A stretch of 64,000 nt of DNA, from contig NC_061865.1 in assembly GCF_907164915.1 (NCBI RefSeq), positions 51,666,587 to 51,730,586 on the forward strand. The letters are read 5' to 3'. Below the pieces are notes generated by a model that did no database searches, was not told the DNA's origin, and worked only from the letters and a program-made list of their open reading frames with translations. Position 1 is the first letter of the stretch. Each line of letters starts with the position of its first letter. Source of the stretch: Impatiens glandulifera (taxonomy: Eukaryota; Streptophyta; Magnoliopsida; Ericales; Balsaminaceae). This document shows positions 14,411-26,370 of this stretch, one piece after another. Position numbers and translations under genes: made by a program.

Positions 14411-15436
14411 TATTTTTTAGAAAACATCAGACATTTTTCACAAGTTGAGTTTAATAGACCTGCAGATTGTCAAATCTATCCACACTTAGTGAAGATGTTT
14501 TTTCTTTTATCCAACAATGGTCTAGAGATTCACTAGTGGATACTGATTTGCATTGTACCCTTGTTTGTTGTTTATAAATGAAATGCCTTTTTTTATCCTC
14601 AACTAATGTTCATTTTTCGAAAATAATAGAACTTTAAAATTTTAGGTTTTGAGAGAGAAAATATATAGTAGAATCAGTACATTCTATTTATTGTTTTGTC
14701 ACTGGTATCAATAATTTTGACAACCAATTACAATTGTCTATCTAATGGAATTTGTACAAATCAATTTTTGTTCCAAAGGCATTCATCAATTGATGATTTC
14801 AATTTGCTAAGTGAACAAATAATAGTAATTTTATTATCATTTCTTTTCTCTTTTTTAGCAACCGTAGTGTATATGACATAATTGATAACTTTTTTTTTGC
14901 AATAGACCTAACTAAACATGATGATTATTGAAGTTTTTTTATTTTTTTTTTCAAACTTTTGAATTTTTTTTTTTACTTTTAGCAAAAATAAATCTTCAAA
15001 TACCAATAATTTAACTAATAGTGGTGGGGGAAATAGGGTCTAGGACATTTTTCTTTTCTTTGTATTTTTCTTTTGCTTTGTTTGTATCCTGTTTTTAACT
15101 GATATTTGTTATGTACAATTGAGTTCAAATATAATTATATCTTTAAATCCAATAATAATAAAAATTAACATGTCATTATAATTCTCATTCAATCAATATC
15201 CTTCAAATAAAATAAAAATATTGACATATATTCTTTTAAAAAATTTGTAATTTTTTGAATATTCTTACATTAATCAAGTATTAATTCATTTGGGATATTT
15301 AGACCTAATCTTTATTATAAATTCAGAAAACTTAACTATTAAAATATTTAAAAATGTCTATTTATATTTATAATTTTATGTATAAATATATTAATTAATA
15401 TAACTTATATATATGTTGACTTATGTATTCACCAAT
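14411..15436. other. MED27 3' region and AT-rich spacer
   Basis: The MED27 3'UTR probably ends near 14580-14640. Beyond it are poly-T runs (about 14890-14975) and plain AT-rich sequence. No other gene or repeat is supported. Confidence 0.5.
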
Positions 15437-16154
15437 TTAGGGGTGTTCATCGGTTCTGTTTTCGGGTTGTTCGAGTTTATTCAATTCGGGTTATTAGAGT
15501 TTATTTATTTATTTTTTAAGTTAATTCAAAAAACTGAACCTAATTAAAATAAATTATATTAAAACCGAACCGAATTCGATTTAATCGAATTCAATTTATG
15601 TAAAATTTTATTGCCAAATCAATTTTAAATTCGAATTATTCTAATTAAAGTTTAAAACTATAAAAAAAAATCACCCTAACTATTTTTAGTGATTTACCGA
15701 TCTTCAATGTTTTGCAGTTAAACGGTGAAAGTAAAACAATATTGACGATTATTAATATATTACTAGTCAAATAATTTGAAATGTAAAAAGTTGTAGATAA
15801 TTTTAAAGTTAGAGATGAGGTAAACAACTAGAAAGATAAAAAGACAAGCGAATGTGGACGTCTAGAGAAAGAGAAAGGGAAAGGGAATGAGGGATTAAAG
15901 TTTTATTGTGCTAGATAAGAATTAATATTATGGATATATTAGGAGGTCCGTGTTAATTTAATATATACTTATTTAATTATATGTAATAAATTAAATATGA
16001 TATAATTAAAATAAATAATAATAAATGAATTCGGTTTGGTTTCGAGTTGAAACTCAAATGTTTAAAATTTAATTCGAAAACCGAAAATAAAATTTGAATT
16101 CAGTATGAATAAAATTCGAATTCGGTAAAATATTTGGTTAATATTAAATACCCC
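15437..16154. mobile_element. hAT-type MITE, decayed
   Basis: It begins TAGGGGTGTTCATCGG, the usual start of many plant hAT-type MITEs, and ends near 'aaataccccaa', a worn inverted copy. The interior is the typical degenerate mix of 'cgggttattagag', 'aaccgaaccgaattcg' and 'cgaattcggt'. I could not match an 8 bp target duplication, so the right border is uncertain. Confidence 0.45.
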
Positions 16155-16632
16155 AATTATATTATCTATAATTATTTACACACAAAATATAAATAAATGA
16201 AAATTCTTGGTCTAATCAAAGTATTATAATATATATTTAAAATGTAATGATATTTTTTAATAATTAATTATTAAAATGATCTTATATTGGGTTAAAAAAA
16301 AAGTAGTTCAGGTGAAAAATATATAATATAATATAATACTTAAAATTAATGAACACCATAATAATCTACGTCATATTTTTTTTCTCTTCTCTCTAATTTT
16401 TTATTTCTTAATTAAATTTTAAATAAATTTTATCTTATATTTTTATTTCTTTCCTAATTATTTTCTCATTCATTATATATATATATATAGATATATATTC
16501 TCATCAATCATAAAATATATATTTTTATAAATAATATATATATATTAAATATAGTTACCTTATATATATTATATTATTTTTATCATTAATTTTATATAAA
16601 TATATTTTATTTTTTATTATACATTTTTCTCT

Positions 16633-16637
<5 letters not shown>

Positions 16638-16696
<59 letters not shown>
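16638..16696. repeat. (TA)n tract
   Basis: About 58 bp of TA dinucleotide. Confidence 0.95.
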
Positions 16697-16700
<4 letters not shown>

Positions 16701-16803
16701 AGCATAAATAATTTTTTAGTTAATATAAAATTAATAAATTAGGTAATTAATATTGAATACAAAATATATATACATACACAAAATAATAAAATTATTTCAA
16801 CAA

Positions 16804-16875
16804 TTTCAAGTGGTTTAGCGGTTAAATTGTTCACATTTTATGCTTGAGACTAGTGTTCGAATCCCAAAACATGCA
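16804..16875 (+). repeat. tRNA-derived SINE-like sequence next to the 88 bp array
   Basis: TGGTTTAGCGG (A box type) begins at 16811 and GTTCGAATCCC (an almost perfect B box) at 16855, 44 nt apart, as in a tRNA gene. It lies 80 bp before the first unit of the 88 bp array. A SINE head is the likeliest reading. Confidence 0.55.
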
Positions 16876-16951
16876 AATTTAAATTTTCAAGAATGTGTTG
16901 ACTATAATATATGATGATGCAATTTTTAAATAAAGGATACGAGGAATCTAA

Positions 16952-18410
16952 AAGTGTGAGGTCGGAATTAGTGGTTGGTTGGAGAGCATTTGAAAGTGTG
17001 ATGTCATGAGATGATGGTCGGGTGGTGAGTGTAAAGTCGGAATTATTGGTTGGTTTAGCGAGCATTTAAAAGTGTGAGGTCACAAGATGGAGGTCAGGTA
17101 GTGGGTGGTAGGGGTGGCCAAAAAATCCGATCCGAAAGACCCGATCCGTTGATCCGGCCGATCCGATCCGAAAAAATCCGTATCCGATGGATCGGATTCG
17201 GATATCGATCCGATCTGATTTTTTTACCGGATTTCCGGATCGGATACGGATCGGGCAAAAAAAATTTCGGATATCCGAAGCCGATCCGGTCATTTTTAAA
17301 ATTTATTAAATAAACAAACCCAAACAAAAATATAATTAAATAAATACAAACCCAACCAAAAATCTCTCTCTTCCTATATTTTCCTTCATGTTTCTCTTTA
17401 CAAACCCAAATAAAAATATTATTAAACAATTACAAACTAAACAAAAATCTATCTCTTCTTTTCTTCTCTTTACAAACCCAAACAAAAATACAAAATCTCC
17501 CTCTTCTTTATATTTTCTCCAATTTTCTTTTACAAACCCAAACAAAAATATGTCTCTTTCATTTGTTTTTCTTCCCATTTCCCTTTAGATATGTTCTTAA
17601 ATCGTTATTATTCATAATTGATAGAACAATTTTAATTTTTTAGCATATGAAAAAAATTAAAATATGAAAAAAAATCGGATCAGTGGGTATCCGGCTGGCC
17701 GATCCGATCCGATCCGGTATTTTCGGATCGGATAGTGGTCGGATACCGGATCGGATACGGATCGCAATTTTTGAAAAAAATAAAAGCGGATATCCGATCC
17801 GAAATACCGGATCGTATCCGATCCGTAGGTTTGGCCACCCCTAGTGGGTGGTTTGTCGAGTGTGAGGTCGGAATTAATTATTGGTTTAACGAGCATTTGA
17901 AAGTGTGAGGTCACGAGATGAAGGTCGGGTGGTGGGTGGTTTGTCGAGTATGAGGTAAAAATTAGTTGTTGGTTTGGCGAGTATTTGAAAGTGTGAGGTC
18001 ACGAGATGGAGGTCGGGTGGTGGGTGGTTTGTCGAGTATGAGGTAAAAATTAGTTGTTGGTTTGGCGAGTATTTGAAAGTGTGAGGTCACGAGATGAAGT
18101 TTGGGTGGTGGGTGGTTTGTCGAGTGTGAGGTCGGAATTAATGGTTGGTTTGACGAGGATTTGAAAGTGTGAGATCATGAGATGTAGGTCGAGTGGTGGG
18201 TGGTTTATCGAGTATAAGGTCGGAATTAGTTTTTGGTTTGACGAGCATTTGAAAGTGTGAGGTCACGAGATGGAGGTCGAGTGATGGGTGGTTTGTCGAG
18301 TGTGAGGTCATAATTAATTGTTGGTTGGACGAGCATTTAAAAGTCCAATGTCACGAGATGGAGGTTAGGTGGTGGGTGGTTTGTCAAGTGTGAGGTCAGA
18401 ATTAAGATTG
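16952..18410 (+). repeat. 88 bp tandem array
   Basis: The phrase 'gtgaggtcacgagatg' and close variants recur at 17074, 17905, 17993, 18081, 18169, 18257 and 18345. The downstream spacing is exactly 88 bp each time, with an earlier shortened unit (76 bp) at 16998. Units also share 'gggtggtgggtggtttgtcg' and 'gagcatttgaaagt'. They differ by point changes, so this is an ageing satellite of about nine units. It is interrupted between 17109 and 17851 by a hAT-type element. Confidence 0.92.
17109..17843. mobile_element. 735 bp non-autonomous hAT-type element
   Basis: The ends are TAGGGGTGGCCAAA and TTTGGCCACCCCTA, a perfect 14 bp terminal inverted repeat. The element is flanked by GTGGGTGG at 17101-17108 and again at 17844-17851, the 8 bp duplication made by hAT transposases. 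Removing the element plus one duplication (743 bp) turns the 831 bp gap in the host array into exactly 88 bp. Both arms are packed with GATCCG/CGGATC blocks that fold back on each other. The centre (17318-17560) has four loose copies of 'caaacccaaacaaaaat' with CTCTTTC spacers. It has no transposase. Confidence 0.93.
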
Positions 18411-19099
18411 GTGGTTGAGTTTGACGAGAGATAAGAGATGTGTCATCAATTAAGGTTGACAAAGATTGATGAGTGGTTTCCCGAGGGGATAAAAATGATA
18501 TATAAAAAAGTATGAGTCACAAGATGATGGTCAATTGAAGAGTTAAGTGGGGTGCGAGAGGATAAAATATATGTTAATATTATGTTTAAGATTAAACTTA
18601 ATTTTTACAAACTAAAACAAATTTTAAATTAATTAGATTTGAATAATATTATTTTTATTTAAAATATTTATAAATAAATAATATTTTAAATATATTTTTA
18701 TTCGTGTAAAGCTAGTATTGTTAAAAGGAATTAAAAGTCTCAATTTTGATTTTTATAAAAAACGTGAGTAATTGAAAATGAGAAAATGACTCTAAGGGTT
18801 TGGACCAACTTACTTCCAAAGGTAAGATCAAATTATAAAACTCAAATTTAATTAGTTGTTAATATAAAAAAAATTAACCTCTAAAGTAATCCAAAAGAAA
18901 TAAAATACAAAAGACAATATAAGCTATGTAACATATAATAATAGACCAAAACAAGTCGAATACAGGAATATCATAAACAGCAAATATAGACAAACATTAT
19001 AAGACACAAAATCAATGTGAAGCTCAATTCTCTTATTTTTGGCTTCACTTGCATGCACATGGTGTTAGGTTTGTTAGCACTTTCCTCTTGATTGTTCCG

Positions 19100-19145
<46 letters not shown>

Positions 19146-19945
19146 TTATCTCCTCCTTTAGTCTAACAACGACAAGAGTTATCTCTTCTCAAATTTTTGG
19201 TTTGAATTCGTCAGGTGACAAATTTTGCTTAACCCGCAGACTGGAGAAATCAGTCTCCAAGTGAGCGCATTATAGAGGATCTTCAAACACATCGCAATCC
19301 GAAGAACAAGCAGAACTCAACTTTCTTAAAAATATATATATTTTGTAAATAATCACATAAATCGTATATGGTAATACAAGTTTATGGTCAATGGTGTTAC
19401 AACTTATGCATTAACATCCCCGCCTTCAGAAGTTTGAGGGCGTAGGCCTAGGAAAATAAAAATTTGTTCTTTTATATATATATATTTTAATATATTGAAC
19501 ATTAATAATTTTATATTAAATTTAATATAAGTAATTTAGTTTAATTTGTTAGAACACTTAAATGTTATAATAATTGTAATTAGGTTAGAAATTGTGTAAG
19601 TTTTTTTATTATTTTATTTTATTTTTAAATTTTAATTTTATATATCTCTATACTATTTAAAAAAATGTTGCAAATAATTATTAAATTAGAATAATACCAT
19701 ATTTACTTACTAACTTGGTTCAATGTGATGAATTTACTTATTTATTCTAAATATTGTATTTATAACCGTAAATTTAACAAAAATGTGTCAAATTAATCAA
19801 GTTAAAAAACATAACTAATTAACTCTTAACATGAAGCCACCAACCAAATGAACAAAACATTATCTAAGAGATCATATTTAGATCAAATTATTCTAGATCT
19901 CTCAATGTACACAATCATTAACATAATAATATTCTAAACTCAAAC
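18411..19945. other. Spacer with array tail and repeats
   Basis: No gene is supported. Bases 18411-18560 continue loosely from the 88 bp array. At 18700-18716 'attcgtgtaaagctagt' resembles a damaged Helitron 3' end (compare 61634-62110) with half its hairpin missing. A (TA)n tract lies at 19102-19139 and a SINE-like piece at 19160-19240. Confidence 0.5.
19160..19240 (+). repeat. tRNA-derived SINE-like fragment
   Basis: 'gtctaacaacgacaagag' followed by 'ggtttgaattcgtcaggtg' matches, in order, the fragment at 41360-41470. The B-box-like part is worn. It is likely a second, more decayed copy of the same family. Confidence 0.35.
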
Positions 19946-20497
19946 TCACAATTTTAATGTAAGGTCCGGTTTGGATGAATCTGTTTGTTGTAGTTCCACA
20001 ACAAATGAAGGCAATACTTCTCCCTCCTCTCCCCTAAAACTTCCCGGCCAAAACATCTCCCCTTCATCAAACGCCGGCGCCGGCAAAACCCGATAACTAT
20101 CTCCGAACCTAGCTCCACCACCTCTACTCACGTGGAAACTACGCGCCGCCGCCGCCGCCGCCGTTTCATGGACCGATGAATGAGCCTCAATCCCAAGTAA
20201 TGGGAGTGAAGCAAGAGTGGCGTAACGATCCATAGACCACATTTCTCCCATTCTCATCGCCCTTTTTGCAATCGTTCTTTCCCTTTTATGTGCGTTTTGA
20301 TGCCCTCCGAGTGCTTGTGAACTGTAAAACTTTCTCCGGCAATAGTTACATGAAAATACCCTCGTCGGCGCCGGACGAACAGGTTCGTCGATTTGGAGGG
20401 TTAGATCAAGGTGAAGTAAAGGAGATGAATTGCTTTGTTTTGAGACTTTTTGACTGCAGATTTCTGACTCATCTTCTGATTCTACTACCTGGTTCAT
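19946..20497 (-). CDS. Single C2H2 (QALGGH) zinc-finger EAR-motif repressor, ZFP4 type
   Basis: This encodes a plant-specific nuclear transcription factor with one C2H2 finger. The finger spans about residues 48-70 (Cys50, Cys53, His66, His70) and contains QALGGH at 61-66, the plant DNA-contact motif. The following basic stretch [14 protein letters not shown] is conserved in the Arabidopsis ZFP1/3/4/7 group. LDLTL at 30-34 and the C-terminal DLTLKL are EAR-type repression motifs that recruit TOPLESS-like corepressors. [10 protein letters not shown] and EMFWPGSFR match the ZFP4-like branch. It is 183 residues, short for the group (about 200-260). The ATG at 20497 lies seven bases after a splice acceptor, so the CDS is uninterrupted; the only upstream ATG in the leader is a two-codon uORF. 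Arabidopsis relatives act in light, ABA and trichome responses, but the precise role here is not inferable. Confidence 0.93.
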   Translation of the reverse strand: MNQVVESEDESEICSQKVSKQSNSSPLLHLDLTLQIDEPVRPAPTRVFSCNYCRRKFYSSQALGGHQNAHKRERTIAKRAMRMGEMWSMDRYATLASLPLLGIEAHSSVHETAAAAAARSFHVSRGGGARFGDSYRVLPAPAFDEGEMFWPGSFRGEEGEVLPSFVVELQQTDSSKPDLTLKL

Positions 20498-20503
20498 ATT
20501 CGA

Positions 20504-20830
20504 ACTGCAAAAACACTAGACAGACAGACCCATTGTAACAATCTTGAAATGGATCTCATAAGTTAAGTAAAAAACCCAAATGAAAATGGAGTAAAAATCT
20601 TGACTTTGCATTATTGTTGTTTTTGGTAATGACTTGGGAGTATGAATTTTGGATGTTTCTAAATTGGGTTGTGTCATAGATAGACAATAATTGAATTTTG
20701 CATACCTTAATAAGTTCTGAAATAGATGATGTAATTGATGAAGATGGGATGAGGAGAAGAGAAAGTTATTGCCAAATTTGGAGCTGGTGAAATTGATGAT
20801 GATCAGATCATGAAGAAGAAGAAAGAAGAA
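20504..20830 (-). other. 5'UTR exon and leader intron of the zinc-finger gene
   Basis: A leader exon on the minus strand ends at 20706 with donor AAG/gtatg. The acceptor ttgcag at 20505 joins it to the coding exon, giving a 201 bp intron. The leader is TTC/TCT-rich. A minimal uORF (ATG ATC TGA) lies at 20811-20803. Transcription probably begins near 20830, with an AT-rich TATA-like stretch around 20841-20862. Confidence 0.6.
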
Positions 20831-20927
20831 GAGTGTAATAGTAATAAATAGACAGAAAATATAAGTAGGTCAGGCTTTGGCAGGAAGGGTTAGGGAAGGA
20901 GAAGAAATTGAAAGAAAGAAAAAAGAG

Positions 20928-21087
20928 TTCGATGCTACCTATACAGGTAGTGCCTGTATCCATTAAGGCACTGCCATTTGTACAAAGAGAAAATAATCAA
21001 CAAATAAGGAAGGTGATGCTTCACTTTTATGTATAGGTGTCATTTTATGAGTGGAATACAGGTACTGCCTGTATGGGTAGCATCGAA
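20928..21087 (+). repeat. Near-perfect 32 bp inverted repeat (hairpin or small MITE)
   Basis: Arms 20928-20959 and 21056-21087 match at 29 of 32 positions, each starting TTCGATGCTACC. All three differences are transitions that become G-U pairs in a plus-strand transcript, so that RNA would pair along all 32 bases around a 96 nt loop. Each arm also contains a short palindrome (ACAGGTAGTGCCTGT type). It lies just upstream of the zinc-finger promoter. A small MITE is as likely as a regulatory hairpin; no target duplication was found. Confidence 0.7.
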
Positions 21088-23854
21088 ATAACCCTAATTT
21101 TGTTGAATTTTGAGATTGAAAAAAATAAAAGTAATAAATTGTTTGCAGACAGACAGTCCCCACAAAAAGAGGAGGATGGTTTTCCTTTTTCTCTCCTCCA
21201 TTAACGGATATGATTCCGTGGTTTCTTCAAAAGGTGGTTAGTATGTTTAGATTTCTAAATTGGGAATGGTAGTCCAATAATTTATTTAAATCAAACACTT
21301 ATACCTTATTTATTTCTTTTTTTCACTTAATTTAAAAGATAAAAAATGAGACAAATGATTAATTATATAACTCGCAAACACACATAATTATTTAACTAAG
21401 AGTATAATTTGTCGTCTGAATCTCAAGAATGCTGAGAAAGCTCAGACTAGAAGAGGAATTTTTCATTTATATATATATATGGTGTATTTTATTAAATTAA
21501 TTATCAATATATTATTTGTTTAATATATATATATATATATTTTATTTTTTTATCTTATTTATATAAAAGATAAAATGATCCAATAATTTAAATAAATTAA
21601 TTAAAAAAATCAAATCAAACAAATAAATTTGAAAATAAGTTCTAAGTGTTGACCTAAATTGGATACTTTTAAGCAAATATGGAAAACGGGTAATAAGGAT
21701 CATCACAAATAATTTTTTTTTTTTTTTTTGTTATTTATTAAAATAATGTTGACAGTATAAATGTTGTATTGGTTATAAAGTTTTATTAATTTAGTTGGTT
21801 AAAATGTACTCTAATTTTAGGTCATTTTTAAAACACGACGAGTGTTTATATTAATTCTTTTTAATTCAAAAATATAAAAGAAATAAAAATAAATAATATT
21901 AATTGGGTAATTTTAAATTGATGATTTTTTTAAACAGAATTAATATATAATGATAATATATATTTAAATAAAAAATATTTTAATATTTTAGTTAATAAAT
22001 TGATTAAGGAAAGGACAGACTAATGTGATGTTTAATTATTGATGATTTTTTTTAAAAAAACAATTCAATTATTCAAGTTCAATTTTTTTTAGTTATTTAT
22101 TAACAGTTTATTTGGAATCAATTTAGAAACATTTTTTTTATTTAATGTTGATTACATAAAAAATGACATTTCCATCTAAGTCAAAATTCAGAATTAAATT
22201 CAACTTAAAAGGTATATTAAAAAAAGTTGTTCAAATTTTTGGTTATTAGGATTTAATCACAAATCATTGATAATCTAATTACTCAATTCAAAATATATTA
22301 TATTAATCAAATTATCAATTACATTTTATTTCTTATAAAATGATGAAATTTATATTTTTAATCAAATAATTTTAAATAATACATTTGTAATAACTTCTAA
22401 GAAACAAAATTATTTAAAATACCTCAAAGATGGATACTTTTAGTTTTGTTTTTAAAGTGAGAATTTACATTCGTTCGCCTAGCTTTTAATAGGAAATACA
22501 AACCAATACATTTTTTTTAATTAACTAAATTATTTTTAAAAAGTTGCACTTGGCATGAATATTTATTCCTAAATTCTTTATCTAGTGGAAAGTTTGTCTA
22601 TCATAAATTTATGATTAACAACTCCTAATTTATTCGAGCTATAAAACATTGAATTATATCTCGATCTTTCGCGGAAATTTACATTTAGATTCTTTATATA
22701 TATATTTTTTCAAATAAGTCATATCCCAAAACAAAATATTATTTTCAAAATTTGGTTTCCACCATTAATGATAACAAACAATTATATACACTTGGAATTG
22801 ATCAATGTGGAGTTATTTATATTCTTTTTCATTTTTTATATAGAGATTCTTGACATTTTAATAATAATTCCAAACTTTATGAGATCTGTTTTTAGGTTAT
22901 GAAATGGACACCCATAACCCTTTCCCATGCCCCATCTCCATTCCTTGTCTCACATTATTATTTGTTTTTAATAATAAAGTGGGAAATAATTCATTCTCAT
23001 GTTTTTGCTTTTATACAATTGTCATAATATAATATGTCTAATACCATTATTTAAAACCATGGTTTATTGTTAGAAATTAATATTCTAACATTATCTTACC
23101 GTTATTATTTATTATTTAAATCATAATATTTTTTTAATGAGAATCTTGAAGCTTCTTGAGCAATTTGTTTAAAAAGCATTAGATCATAAAACTTCTTCTT
23201 GAAACTTCTCATCATGCTTAAATTGGCGGTGACTTAAATCAAGATAAAAAAAAAAAATCACTTTTTGAAAAATAAAAATATCAGTTTAGTTAACTAGCAA
23301 TTATTTCATTTATATAAGTTGACTACCACAAATCAATCACAAGTTTATATTGAATAAAAAGACTTGTTTATTAAATTAAAATAGTAACATTAGATAACTG
23401 CAACCTTATATTAAATAAAAAACACTTGTTTATTAAATTAAAATAGTAACATTAGATAACTGACACTGTAGTATAACTAAGTGTTTGTTCGAGCAATATA
23501 TATCTCATTTTGAAATTGTAACATAACTAAATTAATTAATTGGATGCCAAACAATAATATATTTATCACCAAAATTTAATCTAAACTATATTTTTTTTAA
23601 ATGTTATTTTAAAATGGTAATTTATAATATTAGGAGATTTAAATATATATAGTGATGTTGAATTTCAAGATAGTTGATCAGTTTTTCCTATATGTCATAT
23701 TAAATGAAGAAAATTGTCCAAACATTATACTAATGTTCCCATTTTAAAAACAAATTGAGGGTAATTTTGATTATGTCTTCTAAACAAGATGAACGTGGTC
23801 AGTTAAACTAAATAATCTATCGCAAAGTTATACAAAGTTATATATATAAAAAAA
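21088..23854. other. AT-rich spacer
   Basis: I find no gene, only AT-rich low-complexity sequence with short (TA)n runs (for example 21466-21480 and 21522-21540). A 50-60 bp direct repeat (about 23341-23400 and 23403-23461, sharing 'aaattaaaatagtaacatta') is the only clear structure. Confidence 0.5.
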
Positions 23855-25204
23855 GTGTGTCTCAAAACTGATAAAGAGTTATCATTATCAATGATTCAAA
23901 ATATTATTACTTGGAATGTTTATGTATTAAATGATAGTGTGAAGAGAAAGCAGTTAAGACACAAATGTGAACCATTGATTGTGGTATATGCTGTTTTAGT
24001 GAAACTAAAATTCAAAAGACGAATCAATGAATTGTAAGAGATATGTAATTGACGACTATGTGGTTGAGAGACTCTTGATTCTATAGGGACGTTAGGTGGA
24101 ATTCTTATGCATGGAATGAAAAAATGTATAAAAAAATGAATGTTAATTTGGGTAGATATTTGGTTAACATTCAGTTAAAAAATCAGGAGGATATTTTCGT
24201 TAGGTAATTTTGGCAGTCTATAAGCCAGTTCTTTCACAATTTAAAATAGAGATTTTTAATGAGATGAAGAACGCGGCTAGTCTTTGGGACTTACTAATTG
24301 TTTTGCGGACAACATGAACAAAGTTAGATCCCCGTATGATAAAATGGGTCAATAGACCTAGCAGCCTAATGCGTGAGAATTCTGAGTGACAATTGAAGAC
24401 TTTGAATTACATTTGAAAGACATTCAATTCACCTTTAGAAGAGATAATGACAATGTGGGTCAAGTTCATTCTCGTATCGACAAATTTCTATTTATTGAAT
24501 CAATTTTTTGAGGGATTTTTAATATATTTCAAAAAGTCATTCCATGAAGTTGTTCAGATCACCGACCAATCTTAATAGAACGTTGAGTGATGATGATAAC
24601 ATGTTGATCATTTAAATTGAAAATAAACGGTTAATTAAAGAAAAATTTATACCGCGTGTGCAATCATGATGGATGGGTCATGCATTGGTTGGTTCTCCGT
24701 CGAGTAACATCTTTGTGAACTTAAGAAACCTACGTAAACTTCTCAAAGTTAGTTCGTGAGGGATCATGCTATATTTTGTGCTAGAATTAATGACTTATGT
24801 AATGAAATTAATTTCATTGACGGGATTGAGAAGATTCGTGAGCTCTCTGAGGAAGAGATTAGTTCTTAAATTTACATTATTAGTAATTAAGATACCCTCT
24901 ATGTGTAATAAGGCATAAATTGAGGCACGCCAGTGTAGTAGATCTACATGGTTAATATTCGGGGATAGAAACATCATTTTTTCCATGAGATCTCTACGCG
25001 CAAATAAAAATAATGTGATATTTTTGAAACATTATTCCACATCGCGCTTACGGGTTCCCACTCATGCTCAGATTGATAAGAAGACTAGACAGAGCTGGGG
25101 CATCTAATAGCTAGCTTAATCGAGGGAGAAGTTCATCATAGTGAACCAGAAATCTCTACGAGTATTATCAAGTTCTATAAGGTTCGAGAATTTTAACATC
25201 GGTT
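23855..25204 (+). pseudogene. Dead LINE, 5' part: endonuclease domain and linker
   Basis: The plus strand encodes a broken non-LTR retrotransposon ORF2. IITWNVYVLND near 23900 is the start of the apurinic-type endonuclease (family pattern ILTWNVRGLN). Later, in shifted frames, LPIVLGGDFNKVRSP near 24300 is its conserved GGDFN motif. STWLIFGDRNIIFFHE near 24950 is the linker segment before reverse transcriptase (family pattern W..GD.NT.FFH). Several stops and frame shifts make it non-functional. The ORF1/gag part is not seen upstream. The reading resumes at about 29257 after a large insertion. Confidence 0.8.
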
Positions 25205-25889
25205 TGTGTGTTAAGAATTTTTTAAAATAAAATATTATTTTAAAAGTTTTTAAATAATTTCTGACAGCTTTTGAAATTAATTATGAAAATAATTAATTTG
25301 GGGTTCAAATTTAAATAATCTTTTAGATTTGTTATAATCAAATTAAAATTTGATTTCTAAAAATCTGTGTTTAAATTAATCAAAAATAATTTATTTAAAA
25401 GATTATTTATTTGAAAATAGAGTCGCTAATTGATTTTAGAAAATCAATAAAAAGATGTACGTATATAAACATATTTTTCACTAGAGATTCATTTTAGTTC
25501 GAAGTTTGGTGATAATCGGGAAAAAGCTTTCGTGCTTCATCCTTAGTACCTATTTTAAAAACAGTCTCTACTATATAATGTCTTGGCTTTTGAAAATCAG
25601 TTGTTTAACATTTTATTTAACCAATTATTCTTCTGATTCTAAACATGCATAAGTTTTTGTGTACCAGTTGTTGATGAAGACTAAGGAGGAAAATACCTGA
25701 AGAACATCAATTTAAAGGACATTAAAGTTTAAAAATAAATCCTAAACGAGCCTTTATCAAAATACTTTTGTGTGAAAATATCCCAAAAATATTTTGAAAT
25801 TATTTCCTAAGTTTTCGGGAATTTTAGAAATTTGGTTTGAGATTCCAAAACTACAAAATAATTTTGGAATTTGAAAGTTGGAACCAAAC

Positions 25890-26370
25890 AGGCCTTAGGA
25901 TCGGTGTACTAGGTCCTGGATTTATTTTATCGGTCGGGGCTAAAAAGCCCTCGGTTCTGGTCGAGAACCCCTCAGTCAAGGATCATGATCATCGGTCGGG
26001 GTGCGGAGGTCCCTCGGTTGGGGTGATAAAGCATCTCGATCTTTGGCTAGAATTCTCAATTGGGTGCTACAATTCTCAGTCCTGAGTGGAAGTCATTGGT
26101 ATTGGGTTTGGGAGTTCTCAAACGGGTGCGAGACTCCCTCGTCCTATGTTCAACTTCCCAGTTGGACACCTCGGTCTTGGGTGAAAGTCATCGGTCCTAA
26201 GTTCGGGAGTTCTCGGTCGGGTGTAAGACTCTTTGGTCCTAGGTCTGACTTCTCAATTAGATATAAAAATCCTCGGTCAGACCTCTCGTTCCTAGATGAA
26301 GAGCATCGACCAGACCTTGGGTCATGGCTAAAATTTATCGGTCGGACCTGTCGGTCCTCAAGAACATCAA
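25890..26370. repeat. GC-rich degenerate repeats inside the LTR-like element
   Basis: Short phrases such as 'atcggtcggg', 'gtcctaggt', 'gtgaaagtcatcggtcct' and 'gagttctcggtcgggtg' recur irregularly over about 480 bp. It stands out as a GC-rich island in very AT-rich DNA. The two overlapping open frames through it owe their length to the lack of AT-rich stop codons. Confidence 0.6.
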
